Assembly: GCF_000341345.1 (NCBI RefSeq)
Contig: NC_020302.1
Location: 2,522,075 to 2,586,074, forward strand
DNA from: Corynebacterium halotolerans YIM 70093 = DSM 44683
Lineage (GTDB): Bacteria > Actinomycetota > Actinomycetes > Mycobacteriales > Mycobacteriaceae
Direction: 5' to 3'
Length of the DNA stretch: 64,000 bases
Position 1 is the stretch's first letter. The number at the start of each line of letters is the position of its first letter. Under the pieces are notes generated by a model that saw nothing but the letters and a program-made list of their open reading frames with translations, ran no database searches and had not been told where the DNA came from. Both the position numbers and the translations under genes were made by a program. This document shows, one piece after another, positions 1-8,506 of the stretch.

Positions 1-925
1 GGTGCTCGCCACCACCGACGATCCCCTCGACGACCTGGCGCACCACAAGGCACTGGCCGAGGACCCGACCTTCACCCCGCGCGTGCTGCCGACCTTCCGC
101 CCCGACGGCTACACCAAGATGTACCGGCCGGAGTTCGCCGCGAATATCGAGAGGCTCATCGACGTCGCGGGTGAGGGCCAGACCGGTTACGAGGGCTACC
201 TCACCGCGCTGCGCAACCGCCGCCAGTACTTCATCGACCACGGCGCCACCAGCTCCGACCACGGCACGCACAACGCCGATTCCACCCCGCTCGACGACGC
301 CGAGGCCCAGCGGCTGCTGGACAAGGGGCTGCGCGGGGAGGCCACCTTCGCCGAGGCGTGCGCCTTCGAGGCGAACATGACCTACCGCTTCGCGCAGATG
401 GCCCAGGACGACGGGCTCGTGATGACCATCCACCCGGGGGTGCACCGCAACCACTCGGCCGGCGCCTTCAAGCGCTTCGGCGCCGACACCGGCCACGACA
501 TCCCCTTCCGGATGGAGTACACCAACGGTCTGCAGCCGTTGCTGAGCGATTTCGGCGAGAACCCCGACTTCCACCTGGTGCTGTTCACCATCGACGAGAC
601 CACCTACTCCCGGGAGCTGGCCCCGCTGGCCGGCTACTACCCCTCGACGTACGTGGGCGCACCCTGGTGGTTCATCGACGAGATCGACGCCATGAACCGC
701 TTCCGGGCCGCCACCACCGGCACCACCGGATTCTCCCGCTACTCCGGGTTCATCGACGACACCCGCGCGTACTGCTCCATCCCGGCGCGCCACAACACCT
801 CCCGCCGCGTGGAGGCCGGTTACCTGGCCCGCCTGGTCGCCGAGCACCGCCTGAGCGAGGACCGCGCCGCCGACATCATCGTCGATCTCATCGACGCGTC
901 CCCGAGGAGGGTCTTCAAGCTGTGA
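1..925 (+). CDS. uxaC: Glucuronate (uronate) isomerase, 5'-truncated by window edge
   Basis: Uronate isomerases interconvert D-glucuronate and D-fructuronate, the first step of hexuronate breakdown in the cytoplasm. About 307 residues are present, against roughly 470 for the family, so the N-terminal third lies outside the window. The GTG at position 2 is inside the gene, because the stretch TTDDPLDDL is a mid-protein motif of this family (usually CTTDDPxD). Other family features seen are FRPDGYTKMYRPEF, the SSDHGTHN segment, the IHPGVHRNHS segment and the C-terminal SRYSGFIDD and ARHNTSRR segments. The stop overlaps the GTG of uxuB by four bases (GTGA), so the two are translationally coupled. 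The family assignment is confident; the substrate (glucuronate versus galacturonate) is inferred from the downstream mannonate genes. Confidence 0.9.
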   Translation, partial: VLATTDDPLDDLAHHKALAEDPTFTPRVLPTFRPDGYTKMYRPEFAANIERLIDVAGEGQTGYEGYLTALRNRRQYFIDHGATSSDHGTHNADSTPLDDAEAQRLLDKGLRGEATFAEACAFEANMTYRFAQMAQDDGLVMTIHPGVHRNHSAGAFKRFGADTGHDIPFRMEYTNGLQPLLSDFGENPDFHLVLFTIDETTYSRELAPLAGYYPSTYVGAPWWFIDEIDAMNRFRAATTGTTGFSRYSGFIDDTRAYCSIPARHNTSRRVEAGYLARLVAEHRLSEDRAADIIVDLIDASPRRVFKL

Positions 926-2292
926 GCACCCCACCGAAACCCCTGAACCGCACCACCCACCCGGTCACCGCTCCCCCGGTCCGCCTCGTCCACCTGGGGT
1001 TGGGCGCCTTCCACCGGGCGCACCAGGTCTGGTACACCCAGCAGGCCGATCCGGGGTGGGGCTACGCCTCCTTCACCGGCCGCAGCGCCCGGATGTCCGA
1101 CCTGCTCTCCGCGCAGGACGGCCTGTTCGCCCTGGTCACCCGCTCTGGTGAGGGTGACACCCCGGAGATCGTCTCCACGCTCGTCGAGGCCCAGCCGGCC
1201 GACAACCTGGCCCGGCTCGTCGAGCTGGTCGCCGATCCGCAGGTCGCGGTGATCACGTGCACGGTCACCGAGGCCGGCTACCACCTCACCGGGGCCGGTG
1301 AACTGGACACCGCGGATCCGCAGGTCATCGCGGACATCGCCGCGCTGCGGGCCGGGCAGCCGGCGAACCTGGCCACGGCGGCCGGGCGCATCGTGGCCGG
1401 ACTGCGTGCCCGCCGCGCCGCCGGTCACGGTGGCCTGGCCGTGGTGAGCTGCGACAACATCGCCGCCAACGGGGAGACCACGCGGGCATCCGTCCTGGGT
1501 CTGGCCCGGGAGGTGGATTTCGGTCTGGCGGAGTGGATCGCCGCCCACGTCACCTTCCCGTCGACCTCCATCGACCGCATCACCCCGGCCACCACCGACG
1601 AGCTGATCGCCGACGTCACCGCCGCGACCGGCTTCGCCGACGCCGCCCCGGTGGTCACCGAGCCGTTCGCCAGCTGGGTCATCTCCGGCGGGTTCCCCGC
1701 CGGCCGTCCCGCCTGGGAGAACGCCGGGGTGGAGTTCGTCGACGACATCGACACCTTCGAGCGCCGCAAGCTGTGGCTGCTCAACGGCTCGCACTCCCTG
1801 ATGGCCTACTTCGGGCAGCTGCGCGGGCACGACACCGTCGCCGGGGCGATCGGCGATCCGGTCGTGCGCGGGCGTGTGGAGGCGCTGTGGGACGAGGCCG
1901 CGCACCACCTCGCCGCCCCGGAGCTGAAGGTGCCCGAGTACCGGGCCAGTCTCCTCGAGCGGTTCGAGAACCCGCGCATCCGCCACAACCTCGCGCAGAT
2001 CGCCGTCGACGGCGGCACGAAGCAGCGCATGCGCGCCGTGCCGATCCTGCGGGCCGAGCGGGCCGCCGGCCGCGACGGCGAGGCCGCGGCCTTCTCGATC
2101 GCCGCCTGGATCGCCTACCTGCTGGACACGGAACAGATCGCCGACACCCGCGCCGGGGAGCTCGACACAGCCCGTCGGGCCGACGACCCGGTACCCGCCC
2201 TGATCTCCGCCCTCGACGAGGAGCTGGCCGCCGACGGGGCGGTCGTCGAGCGCATCCGCGGACTCGTCGCCGAAATCCGCCAACCCAACTGA
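922..2292 (+). CDS. uxuB: Fructuronate reductase / D-mannonate oxidoreductase (mannitol dehydrogenase family)
   Basis: This 456-residue protein belongs to the polyol-specific long-chain dehydrogenase family and should reduce D-fructuronate to D-mannonate with NADH. The N-terminus has the family's nucleotide-binding start LVHLGLGAFHRAHQ. A TCTVTEAGYH segment follows, and the catalytic Lys-Asn-His pattern is visible as KLWLLNGSHS. The start is GTG 922, which overlaps the uxaC stop and is preceded by AGGAGG at 905-910. Upstream in-frame starts would fall inside uxaC. It is the second gene of the hexuronate operon. A mannitol or altronate dehydrogenase is possible, but the neighbours favour mannonate. 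Confidence 0.88.
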   Translation: MSTPPKPLNRTTHPVTAPPVRLVHLGLGAFHRAHQVWYTQQADPGWGYASFTGRSARMSDLLSAQDGLFALVTRSGEGDTPEIVSTLVEAQPADNLARLVELVADPQVAVITCTVTEAGYHLTGAGELDTADPQVIADIAALRAGQPANLATAAGRIVAGLRARRAAGHGGLAVVSCDNIAANGETTRASVLGLAREVDFGLAEWIAAHVTFPSTSIDRITPATTDELIADVTAATGFADAAPVVTEPFASWVISGGFPAGRPAWENAGVEFVDDIDTFERRKLWLLNGSHSLMAYFGQLRGHDTVAGAIGDPVVRGRVEALWDEAAHHLAAPELKVPEYRASLLERFENPRIRHNLAQIAVDGGTKQRMRAVPILRAERAAGRDGEAAAFSIAAWIAYLLDTEQIADTRAGELDTARRADDPVPALISALDEELAADGAVVERIRGLVAEIRQPN

Positions 2293-2316
2293 CAGATCCG
2301 CCGCCCCCGTCCGGGC

Positions 2317-2331
2317 TAAGATACGACCATT
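2317..2331 (+). promoter_or_regulatory. Candidate GntR1/GntR2-type operator with overlapping -10
   Basis: The 15-mer TAAGATACGACCATT matches 11 of 15 positions of the C. glutamicum GntR1/GntR2 operator as I remember it (TATGATAGTACCAAT). It lies in the only sizeable gap of the uronate operon, 36 bp before the GTG of the mannonate dehydratase gene. TAAGAT at its left end could be a -10 element, which would put the operator on a promoter serving the dehydratase and gluconokinase genes. A GntR1-like regulator is encoded at 40884 in this window. The consensus is from memory and the site has not been tested. Confidence 0.4.
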
Positions 2332-2366
2332 ATGCAGTTCTGATATCTCCGAGAAAGGACTCCTCC

Positions 2367-3602
2367 GTGAGCACCCGCATTGAAAAGGCCGAGGTCTTCG
2401 TCACCTCCCCGTCGCGTAACTTCGTCACCCTGAAGATCACCACCTCCGACGGTGTGACCGGCATCGGCGACGCCACCCTCAACGGCCGCGAGCTGGCCGT
2501 GGCCACCTACCTCAAGGAACACGTCTGCCAGCTCCTGCTCGACCGCGACCCCGCCACCATCGAGGACACCTGGCAGTTCCTCTACCGCGCCGCCTACTGG
2601 CGCCGCGGACCGGTGACCATGGCCGCCATCGCGGCCGTCGACATGGCCCTGTGGGACATCAAGGGCAAGATGGCCGGCATGCCGGTCTACGAGCTGCTCG
2701 GCGGGGCGTCGCGACGCGGCTGCCGCGCCTACGGCCACGCCTCCGGCATGGATCTGCCCTCCCTGTTCGACTCCATCCGCGAGGAGCTGGAGCACGGCTA
2801 CAAGTCCATCCGCGTGCAGACCTCCGTGCCGGGCATCGAGAAGCTCTACGGGGTGGCCGCCCAGGTGCAGGCCTCCGGTGAGCGCTACGACTTCGAGCCC
2901 GCCAACCGCGGCGCCCAGCCCGTCGAGGAGGACTGGGACACCCGCGCCTACCTGCGCCATGTGCCCACTGTCTTCGAGGCCGTGCGTAACGAGTTCGGCG
3001 CCGAGCTGCCGCTGCTGCACGACGGCCACCACCGCATGACCCCGCGCGAGGCCGCCCAGCTGGGCAAGTCGCTGGAGCCCTACGACCTGTACTGGCTCGA
3101 GGACTGCACCCCCGCCGAGAACCAGGAGGCCCTGCGCTACGTCCGCAGCCAGACCACCACTCCCCTGGCCATCGGCGAGGTCTTCAACTCGGTCTACGAC
3201 ATCAAGGACCTCATCCAGGAGCAGCTGATCGACTACGTGCGCGCGGCCTCCACCCACTTCGGCGGCATCTCCCCGCTGAAGAAGGTCATGGCCTTCGCCG
3301 AGATGTACCAGATCAAGTCCGGCTTCCACGGCCCCACCGACGTCTCCCCGGTCGGCTTCGCCGCCCAGCTGCACGTGGGCCTGAACATCCACAACTACGG
3401 CCTGCAGGAGTACATGCCGCACTCGAAGCTGACCAAGGAGGTCTTCCGCGAGTCCCTGAGCTTCGAGAACGGCTACCTGCACCCGTCCGACACCCCGGGC
3501 CTGGGCGTGGAGTTCGACGAGGAGGCCGCCGCGAAGTTCCCCTACGAGCAGGCCTACCTGCCGTACAACCGCCTCGCCGACGGCACCGTCCACAACTGGT
3601 GA
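2367..3602 (+). CDS. manD: D-mannonate dehydratase, enolase superfamily (ManD/RspA type)
   Basis: This 411-residue protein has the layout of the mannonate dehydratase subgroup of the enolase superfamily and should convert D-mannonate to 2-keto-3-deoxygluconate. Visible features are the N-terminal capping domain (VFVTSPSRNFVTLKI), the ALWDIKGKMAGMP segment, the barrel metal-binding and catalytic stretches HDGHHRMTP, YWLEDCTP and IGEVFNS, and the C-terminal HGPTDVSPVG. The start is GTG 2367 with GAGAAAGGA at 2351-2359. It stands where classical operons carry the unrelated UxuA. The next gene, gntK, overlaps its stop by four bases. Some members of this family have very low or different sugar-acid activity, so the operon position is an important part of the assignment. 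Confidence 0.85.
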   Translation: MSTRIEKAEVFVTSPSRNFVTLKITTSDGVTGIGDATLNGRELAVATYLKEHVCQLLLDRDPATIEDTWQFLYRAAYWRRGPVTMAAIAAVDMALWDIKGKMAGMPVYELLGGASRRGCRAYGHASGMDLPSLFDSIREELEHGYKSIRVQTSVPGIEKLYGVAAQVQASGERYDFEPANRGAQPVEEDWDTRAYLRHVPTVFEAVRNEFGAELPLLHDGHHRMTPREAAQLGKSLEPYDLYWLEDCTPAENQEALRYVRSQTTTPLAIGEVFNSVYDIKDLIQEQLIDYVRAASTHFGGISPLKKVMAFAEMYQIKSGFHGPTDVSPVGFAAQLHVGLNIHNYGLQEYMPHSKLTKEVFRESLSFENGYLHPSDTPGLGVEFDEEAAAKFPYEQAYLPYNRLADGTVHNW

Positions 3603-4114
3603 CCGCCATGACGAAACACATCGTGATCATGGGGGTCTCCGGCTCCGGCAAGTCCACCGTGGGCGAGCTGCTCGGCGAGCGGCTGGGCCTGCCCTACCGG
3701 GACGGCGACGACCTGCACCCACCGGCCAACATCGACAAGATGTCCGCCGGCCAACCCCTGACCGACGAGGACCGGTGGCCGTGGCTGCGACTGGTCGGCG
3801 AGTGGCTGACCGACCACCCGGACGGCGGCATCATCGGCTGCAGCGCGCTCAAGCGCTCATACCGGGACATGATCCGGGAATCCGCCCCCGGCGTCGTGTT
3901 CGTCCACGTCCACGGCACCCGCGAGCTGCTGCACGAGCGCATGCTGCACCGCCCCGGGCACTTCATGCCCGCCAGCCTGCTGGAGTCGCAGTTCGACACG
4001 CTCGAGGACCTCGGCCCCGACGAGACCGGGCAGGTATTCGACATCGCCGAACCCCCGGAGACCGTCGTCGACCAGGTCACCGACTGGCTCGCCGGCCTCG
4101 ACGAGTCCGCCTGA
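3599..4114 (+). CDS. gntK: Gluconokinase
   Basis: Gluconokinase phosphorylates D-gluconate to 6-phosphogluconate with ATP. The protein (171 residues from GTG 3599, 168 from ATG 3608) has a P-loop, GVSGSGKST, near its N-terminus. The family pattern DGDDLHPPANIDKM follows, and later CSALKRSYRD. The GTGA overlap with the dehydratase gene suggests coupled translation from 3599; ATG 3608 is the alternative start. No 2-keto-3-deoxygluconate kinase is in the operon, so the pairing of a gluconokinase with a mannonate route is notable. A perfect hairpin 30 bp downstream closes the operon. Confidence 0.88.
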   Translation: MTAMTKHIVIMGVSGSGKSTVGELLGERLGLPYRDGDDLHPPANIDKMSAGQPLTDEDRWPWLRLVGEWLTDHPDGGIIGCSALKRSYRDMIRESAPGVVFVHVHGTRELLHERMLHRPGHFMPASLLESQFDTLEDLGPDETGQVFDIAEPPETVVDQVTDWLAGLDESA

Positions 4115-4145
4115 CCCCCCCTGCCCCCGTCTGACGACCGAGACA

Positions 4146-4182
4146 GGACAACTCCCCGCACCGGGCGTGCGGGGAGTTGTCC
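4146..4182 (+). terminator. Terminator after gntK
   Basis: A perfect 15-bp inverted repeat (arms 4146-4160 and 4168-4182, 7-nt loop) starts about 30 bp after the gntK stop. There is no T-run. It lies between convergent genes and may serve both strands. Confidence 0.75.
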
Positions 4183-4197
4183 GTCGGTGGGCCGACG

Positions 4198-4224
4198 CAG
4201 AGCCCTCAGAGCCCTCAGAGCCCT
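4198..4224. repeat. Three tandem copies of a 9-bp unit
   Basis: CAGAGCCCT occurs three times head to tail (4198, 4207, 4216) and a partial fourth copy follows. The array ends in the stop codon of the FAD monooxygenase gene on the minus strand, so its length could affect the 3' end of that gene. It looks like a slippage-type microsatellite. Confidence 0.8.
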
Positions 4225-5492
4225 CAGAATTGAGCAGTATCGGCCCGCCCCGGCATGCGCCGGGCCCACCGCGGCACCCGCTCCGGCCGGAAGCCGACGC
4301 CGAGGACGGCGGCGGGCAGCGCGGTCAGGGCGGGCACCCGGTGGACCAGCGCGAGGAGAGCGCGGGGTGGGGCGACCTCCCGGCCGCTGAGCGCGGGGTC
4401 GAAGACGCGGGCGTGCAGGAGACGCTGCAGGGCCTGGGTCGCGACGGTGGGGAAGGTGCGGCGTCGCTGCACCCGGGCAAGACGACGCTCCACCCCGTGC
4501 CGTGGCCCCCCGCCGGACAGGGGCCGGGCCAGCAGGCGGGCGGCGGCGAGGGCGTCCTGCACGGCCAGGTTGATGCCGATGCCGCCCACCGGTGACATGG
4601 CGTGGGCGGCGTCGCCGATGCAGAGCACCCCGGGTGCGTGCCAGCGTTTCAGCCGGTCCACCCGCACGTCGAGGTGTCTGACGTCCTCCATCGACGCGAT
4701 GCCCGCGACGTCATCGGCCAGTTCGGGCAGCAGCGCGGCGACATCCGAGCGCAACGCCGCAATCCCCCGGTCCCGCAGCTTCGCGTCGGTGCCCTTCCGC
4801 CCCAGGTACGCGACCTGCAGATAGCCCTCGCGGGGAATGCCGACCACCACCCTCCCCTTCCCCAGCCGCGGTGCCAGCGACTGCCCGACCGGCCGGGAGG
4901 TGGGGACGCGGAACCACCAGACGTCGAAGGTGACGGGAAACTCCCGGGCGGCGAGCCCCACCGCCTGCTGCACGGTCGAGCGACGGCCGTCGCAGGCGAC
5001 CGTGAGATCGGCGAGCAGGCGTCCGGGCCCGGTCGGGGAGTCATAGTCGACTCCGGTCACCCGGTCCCCCTCCCGGACCACGCCGGTCACCTCGTGCTCG
5101 GTGAGCAGCGTGAACGTCGGCTCCGCCCGGGCCGCCTCCGCCAGCAGATTCAGCAGATCCCACTGCGGCACCATGGCGATGTAGGGATACCGCAGCGGCA
5201 GGCGGCTGAAGTCGACGAGCACGGTCCTCCGGCCCTCGCCCGCGAAGGCGCCCTGGGTCAGGTGCGTCTGCGGCAGGGCGTCGAAGCGCTCGGACAGGCC
5301 CAGATCGTCGAGCATGGCCAGCGTGGTCGGGTGGACGGTGTCGCCCCGGAAGTCCCGCAGGAAATCCGCGTGTTTCTCGAGCACCGTGACCCGGACCCCG
5401 GCGCGGGCGAGCAGCAGTCCGAGAACGAGCCCGGCGGGCCCGCCTCCCACGATGGCGCAGGTGGTTCTCGATGTTCCGGAAGTGCCGGCCAT
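4224..5492 (-). CDS. FAD-dependent monooxygenase (PHBH/UbiH-like)
   Basis: This 422-residue protein is a class A flavoprotein monooxygenase, which hydroxylates an organic, usually aromatic, substrate with O2 and NAD(P)H. It has the N-terminal dinucleotide fold VGGGPAGLVLG (about residue 14), the middle DG motif CDGRRSTV and the FAD ribityl motif GDAAHAMSPVGGIG. The start is the ATG at 5492, preceded by AAGGA; the longer reading frame upstream shows no family similarity. A possible -10 (TACAGT) lies at 5539-5544 on the minus strand. It stands alone, back to back with pncA, and no pathway partner is nearby, so the substrate is unknown. Confidence 0.82.
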   Translation of the reverse strand: MAGTSGTSRTTCAIVGGGPAGLVLGLLLARAGVRVTVLEKHADFLRDFRGDTVHPTTLAMLDDLGLSERFDALPQTHLTQGAFAGEGRRTVLVDFSRLPLRYPYIAMVPQWDLLNLLAEAARAEPTFTLLTEHEVTGVVREGDRVTGVDYDSPTGPGRLLADLTVACDGRRSTVQQAVGLAAREFPVTFDVWWFRVPTSRPVGQSLAPRLGKGRVVVGIPREGYLQVAYLGRKGTDAKLRDRGIAALRSDVAALLPELADDVAGIASMEDVRHLDVRVDRLKRWHAPGVLCIGDAAHAMSPVGGIGINLAVQDALAAARLLARPLSGGGPRHGVERRLARVQRRRTFPTVATQALQRLLHARVFDPALSGREVAPPRALLALVHRVPALTALPAAVLGVGFRPERVPRWARRMPGRADTAQF

Positions 5493-5677
5493 GTCCGCAT
5501 CCTTCGTCCGACGGGAGAGAACAGATGTCCTGCCTGGAACTGTAGGGGGTCTCCGCCGCCGGTGACAGTGCCCGGGGGGACGGTGGCACCTCAGTGGCAT
5601 CCCGCGTCCCCCGCTTCCGTCCCGGTCACCGGGATAGACTGGGCCACACTGAAGATCGCCTGAAGGAGGACCACGCC

Positions 5678-6238
5678 ATGCGCGCACTGATCATCGTCGA
5701 CGTCCAGAACGACTTCTGCCCGGGCGGAGCGCTCGGCACCGGGCGCGGTGACGAGGTCGCCGCCATGATCGGCAACTACCAGGTCTCCGAGCTCGCGGAG
5801 CAGAACGCCTACGCCCACGTCGTGGCCACCCAGGACTGGCACATCGAGCCGGGCGGCCACTTCTCCGACAACCCGGACTTCATCGATTCCTGGCCGCGGC
5901 ACTGCGTCGCCGACACCGACGGCGCCCGCCTGCACGGGGCGGTGAAGACCGACCGTATCGACGCCTTCTTCCGCAAGGGCGAGTACGAGGCCGCCTACTC
6001 CGGCTTCGAGGGCCGGGCCGAGGGGGTGCCGCTGGCCGACTGGCTGCGCGAGCGCGGCGTGACCAAGTTCGACGTCGTGGGCATCGCCACCGACCACTGC
6101 GTGCGCGCCACGGTGCTCGACGGCCTGCAGGCGGGGTTCGAGGTCCGTGTGCTCACCGGCATGTGCGCGGCCGTCGACAACGCGCGTGGCGACGCCGCCC
6201 TCGAGGAGATGGAGGACGCCGGCGCCGAGCTGGTCTAG
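5678..6238 (+). CDS. pncA: Nicotinamidase (isochorismatase-like hydrolase)
   Basis: The 186-residue protein should deamidate nicotinamide to nicotinate, feeding the NAD salvage route continued by pncB and nadE in this window. The nicotinamidase triad is visible: Asp8 in VDVQNDFCPGG, Lys100 in FFRKGEYEAAYSGF and nucleophile Cys141 in ATDHCVRAT. Metal-ligand residues are seen as Asp53, His55 and His61. The start ATG 5678 has an excellent ribosome-binding site, AAGGAGGA at 5663-5670. TAGACT at 5635-5640 is a likely -10. The family also includes pyrazinamidases, which are the same enzyme. Confidence 0.92.
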   Translation: MRALIIVDVQNDFCPGGALGTGRGDEVAAMIGNYQVSELAEQNAYAHVVATQDWHIEPGGHFSDNPDFIDSWPRHCVADTDGARLHGAVKTDRIDAFFRKGEYEAAYSGFEGRAEGVPLADWLRERGVTKFDVVGIATDHCVRATVLDGLQAGFEVRVLTGMCAAVDNARGDAALEEMEDAGAELV

Positions 6239-6247
6239 GAACCTTCG

Positions 6248-6853
6248 CTACCCGGACGGCACGTAGCCGAGCAGCTCCTCCATCTCGGCCATCTCGGCGG
6301 TCTGCACCTCGATCATGCGGGCCGCCAGGTCCGTCAGCGGCGGATAACCGCCGTTGTCCACCTCATCCTGCGTCATGGCGATGACCTCGGCATGGTGGAA
6401 GTGCATCAGCTTGAGGAAGCGGGTCTGCAGCTCCTCGCCCTCCAGCTGCGCGAAATTCCCCAGCACAGTGGGGTTGAACATCCCGTTGGCGAGGTGGTGG
6501 GAGTGGTACTCCATGGCCTCCTGCTGGCCCCACTCCCCGGCCCAGGCGTTCATCCGGTCGTTCTCGGCCTGCTGGCCGTCCCGGATCCGCTCCGCCAGGT
6601 CGCGGACCGCGGGATCGACCCTCGGGTCCGCCAGCAGGGTCTCCGACATGTCGATGGCCTGCTGGTGGTGCGGGACCATCATCCCGAGGAAGTGGACGTC
6701 GGTGTCGTTCGCCTCGTCCGGCATGCCCGCGCTGCGCTCGACCTGCTCGGCGGCGGGCGGGCCGGCGTCGGCGCCGGCCCCGCAGGCGGACAGCACCAGT
6801 GCGGTGGCGGTCGCGAGTAGAACGGCGGTGATGCGGGTGGTCGGCGGGCGCAC
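6248..6853 (-). CDS. DUF305-domain lipoprotein
   Basis: The 201-residue protein starts with a lipoprotein signal peptide (RITAVLLATATALVLSAC) whose lipobox is LSAC. The DUF305 domain follows, with its His/Met-rich motifs MMVPHHQQAIDMS near residue 57 and FHHAEVIAM near residue 150. Proteins of this family sit on the outer face of the membrane and are often found with copper genes. That context is absent here, so the function is unassigned. The start chosen is the GTG at 6853, because GGAGGAG precedes it at a good distance. It is convergent with pncA. Confidence 0.85.
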   Translation of the reverse strand: MRPPTTRITAVLLATATALVLSACGAGADAGPPAAEQVERSAGMPDEANDTDVHFLGMMVPHHQQAIDMSETLLADPRVDPAVRDLAERIRDGQQAENDRMNAWAGEWGQQEAMEYHSHHLANGMFNPTVLGNFAQLEGEELQTRFLKLMHFHHAEVIAMTQDEVDNGGYPPLTDLAARMIEVQTAEMAEMEELLGYVPSG

Positions 6854-6928
6854 GACAGGCTCCTCCGGGTCGGGGGCGGCGGCTACCGCCACATCATACG
6901 CCCGGGGGGTACCTGAGCGGAGAGGGAA

Positions 6929-7210
6929 CTAGACGACGCGGGCGGCCAGCAGGCGCTGGACCTCCTGGATGTCCTTCTTGTGCTTGCGGGAACGCACCAC
7001 GGCGAAGATGATGCCACCGACGATGACGGCGCCCACCCCCGCGAGGACCTTCTGAACGGTCGGGTCCTGCAGCTTGCCGGTCGCCTCCCGCTTGGCGTCA
7101 TCCACCAGGTTCTTCGGCTTGCCGCGCTCGGCGAGCTCGTCGAGGGTGTTGGCCAGCTGGCGACGGGTGCGCTCGATATCGCGCTGGATGTCATCGATGT
7201 TGCGTGCCAC
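6929..7210 (-). CDS. DUF3618 membrane-associated protein
   Basis: This 93-residue protein matches DUF3618, a small actinobacterial family. It has an amphipathic N-terminal helix (ARNIDDIQRDIERTRRQLAN), one hydrophobic segment (VLAGVGAVIVGGIIFAVV) and a basic tail with RSRKHKKD. The start is the GTG at 7210, with GGGAGA just upstream. The biochemical role of the family is unknown to me. It is divergent from bcp. Confidence 0.8.
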   Translation of the reverse strand: MARNIDDIQRDIERTRRQLANTLDELAERGKPKNLVDDAKREATGKLQDPTVQKVLAGVGAVIVGGIIFAVVRSRKHKKDIQEVQRLLAARVV

Positions 7211-7352
7211 AGAAGTCTCCCGGTTCAACGTAATTCATGGACGTGTACCCACGTCGGTCATTCCCAGGGTAGTGTAGCGCGACCTGCGCCCGCATGCCGC
7301 GACCACGCCCGGAGTCCCCGCACCCGGTCGCGGTACCGGTATGGTTGAGCGC

Positions 7353-7823
7353 ATGACTGGTCCCTCGCGCCTGGCCGTGGGCGACGCCGCCCCCGCCTTC
7401 ACCCTGCCCAATGACTCCGGCTCCGAGACGTCCCTGTCCGACTTCGCCGGCGAGCGTGTGCTCGTCTACTTCTACCCGCGCGCGAACACGCCGGGGTGCA
7501 CGAAAGAGGCCTGCGACTTCCGCGACAACCTCGGCGAGCTGGAGAACCTCAACATCAGGGTCGTCGGCATCTCCCCCGACAAGGTGGACAAGCTGGCGGA
7601 CTTCCGTGCGGACCACGACCTGAACTTCCCGCTGCTCTCCGACGAGTCCAAGGAGGTCATGACCGCCTGGGGCGCCTTCGGCGAGAAGAAGAACTACGGC
7701 AGGATCGTCCAGGGCGTCATCCGCTCGACCTTCCTCGTCGAGCCGGACGGCACTATCGGCCTGGCCCTCTACAACGTGCGCGCCACCGGCCACGTCGCCC
7801 GGGTCCTGCGGGACCTGAACTAG
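7353..7823 (+). CDS. bcp: Thiol peroxidase of the Bcp/PrxQ family
   Basis: This peroxiredoxin (156 residues) reduces hydrogen peroxide and organic hydroperoxides using thioredoxin. The peroxidatic Cys49 in NTPGCTKEAC and the resolving Cys54, five residues later, mark the atypical 2-Cys PrxQ type. The ATG at 7353 follows a TATGGT box at 7340-7345 by seven bases, which fits a leaderless transcript. The gene lies just upstream of the fasR-type regulator, an arrangement I recall from C. glutamicum. Confidence 0.92.
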   Translation: MTGPSRLAVGDAAPAFTLPNDSGSETSLSDFAGERVLVYFYPRANTPGCTKEACDFRDNLGELENLNIRVVGISPDKVDKLADFRADHDLNFPLLSDESKEVMTAWGAFGEKKNYGRIVQGVIRSTFLVEPDGTIGLALYNVRATGHVARVLRDLN

Positions 7824-7831
7824 CCTCCACC

Positions 7832-8494
7832 ATGCCGAAGGAGCATTCCGACGCCGACGCACCACCGGAGGACGGCATCCTCGTCCCCCGGCGACGGCCC
7901 GCGCAACAACGCAGCCGGGAGCGGTTCAACCGCATCCTCACGGCCGCGCGCAGCGTGCTCGTCGACCACGGCTTCGAATCCTTCACCTTCGATGAGGTGG
8001 CCAAGCGCGCCGAGGTCCCCATCGGCACGCTCTACCAGTTCTTCGCCAACAAGTACGTGCTCATCTGCGAACTCGACCGGGTCGACACCGCCGAGACCGT
8101 CGCCGAGCTGAAGAAGTTCTCCGAGCGGGTGCCGGCGCTGCAGTGGCCGGACATCCTCGACGAGTTCATCGACCACCTGGCACACATGTGGCACGACGAC
8201 CCCTCCCGGCGCGCCGTGTGGCACGCGGTCCAGTCCACCCCGGCCACCCGGGCGACGGCCGCCGCCACCGAACGGCAGATGCTGGAGATCATCTCCGCCG
8301 TGGTGGAACCCCTGGATCCCCGCGCCACGTACCAGGACCGGATGCAGCTGGCGGGCCTGCTGGTGCACACGGTCTCCTCGCTGCTGAACTACGCCATCCG
8401 CGACTGCGACCGCGACGACTCCCAGTTCGACTCCATCGTCGGCGAGATCAAGCGCATGCTGGTGGCCTACCTCTTCGCGGTGGCTACGAGCTGA
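7832..8494 (+). CDS. fasR: TetR-family regulator, probable fatty-acid synthesis repressor FasR
   Basis: The 220-residue protein has a basic N-terminal stretch, then a TetR helix-turn-helix (RILTAARSVLVDHG...TFDEVAKRAEVPIGTLYQFFANK, about residues 33-70) and an all-helical ligand-binding part. In C. glutamicum the TetR protein between bcp and acpS is FasR, which represses fas and acetyl-CoA carboxylase genes and responds to acyl-CoA. Here the order bcp, tetR, acpS, fas is the same, so I infer the same role. The start ATG 7832 lies 8 bp after bcp, so the two are probably co-transcribed. Confidence 0.8.
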   Translation: MPKEHSDADAPPEDGILVPRRRPAQQRSRERFNRILTAARSVLVDHGFESFTFDEVAKRAEVPIGTLYQFFANKYVLICELDRVDTAETVAELKKFSERVPALQWPDILDEFIDHLAHMWHDDPSRRAVWHAVQSTPATRATAAATERQMLEIISAVVEPLDPRATYQDRMQLAGLLVHTVSSLLNYAIRDCDRDDSQFDSIVGEIKRMLVAYLFAVATS

Positions 8495-8506
8495 CCCCGC
8501 CGGCCC

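Noticed and set aside
820..2283. Long minus-strand frames opposite uxuB and the dehydratase gene
   Set aside because: Low-complexity Gly/Arg/Asp translation; the plus-strand genes have clear families.
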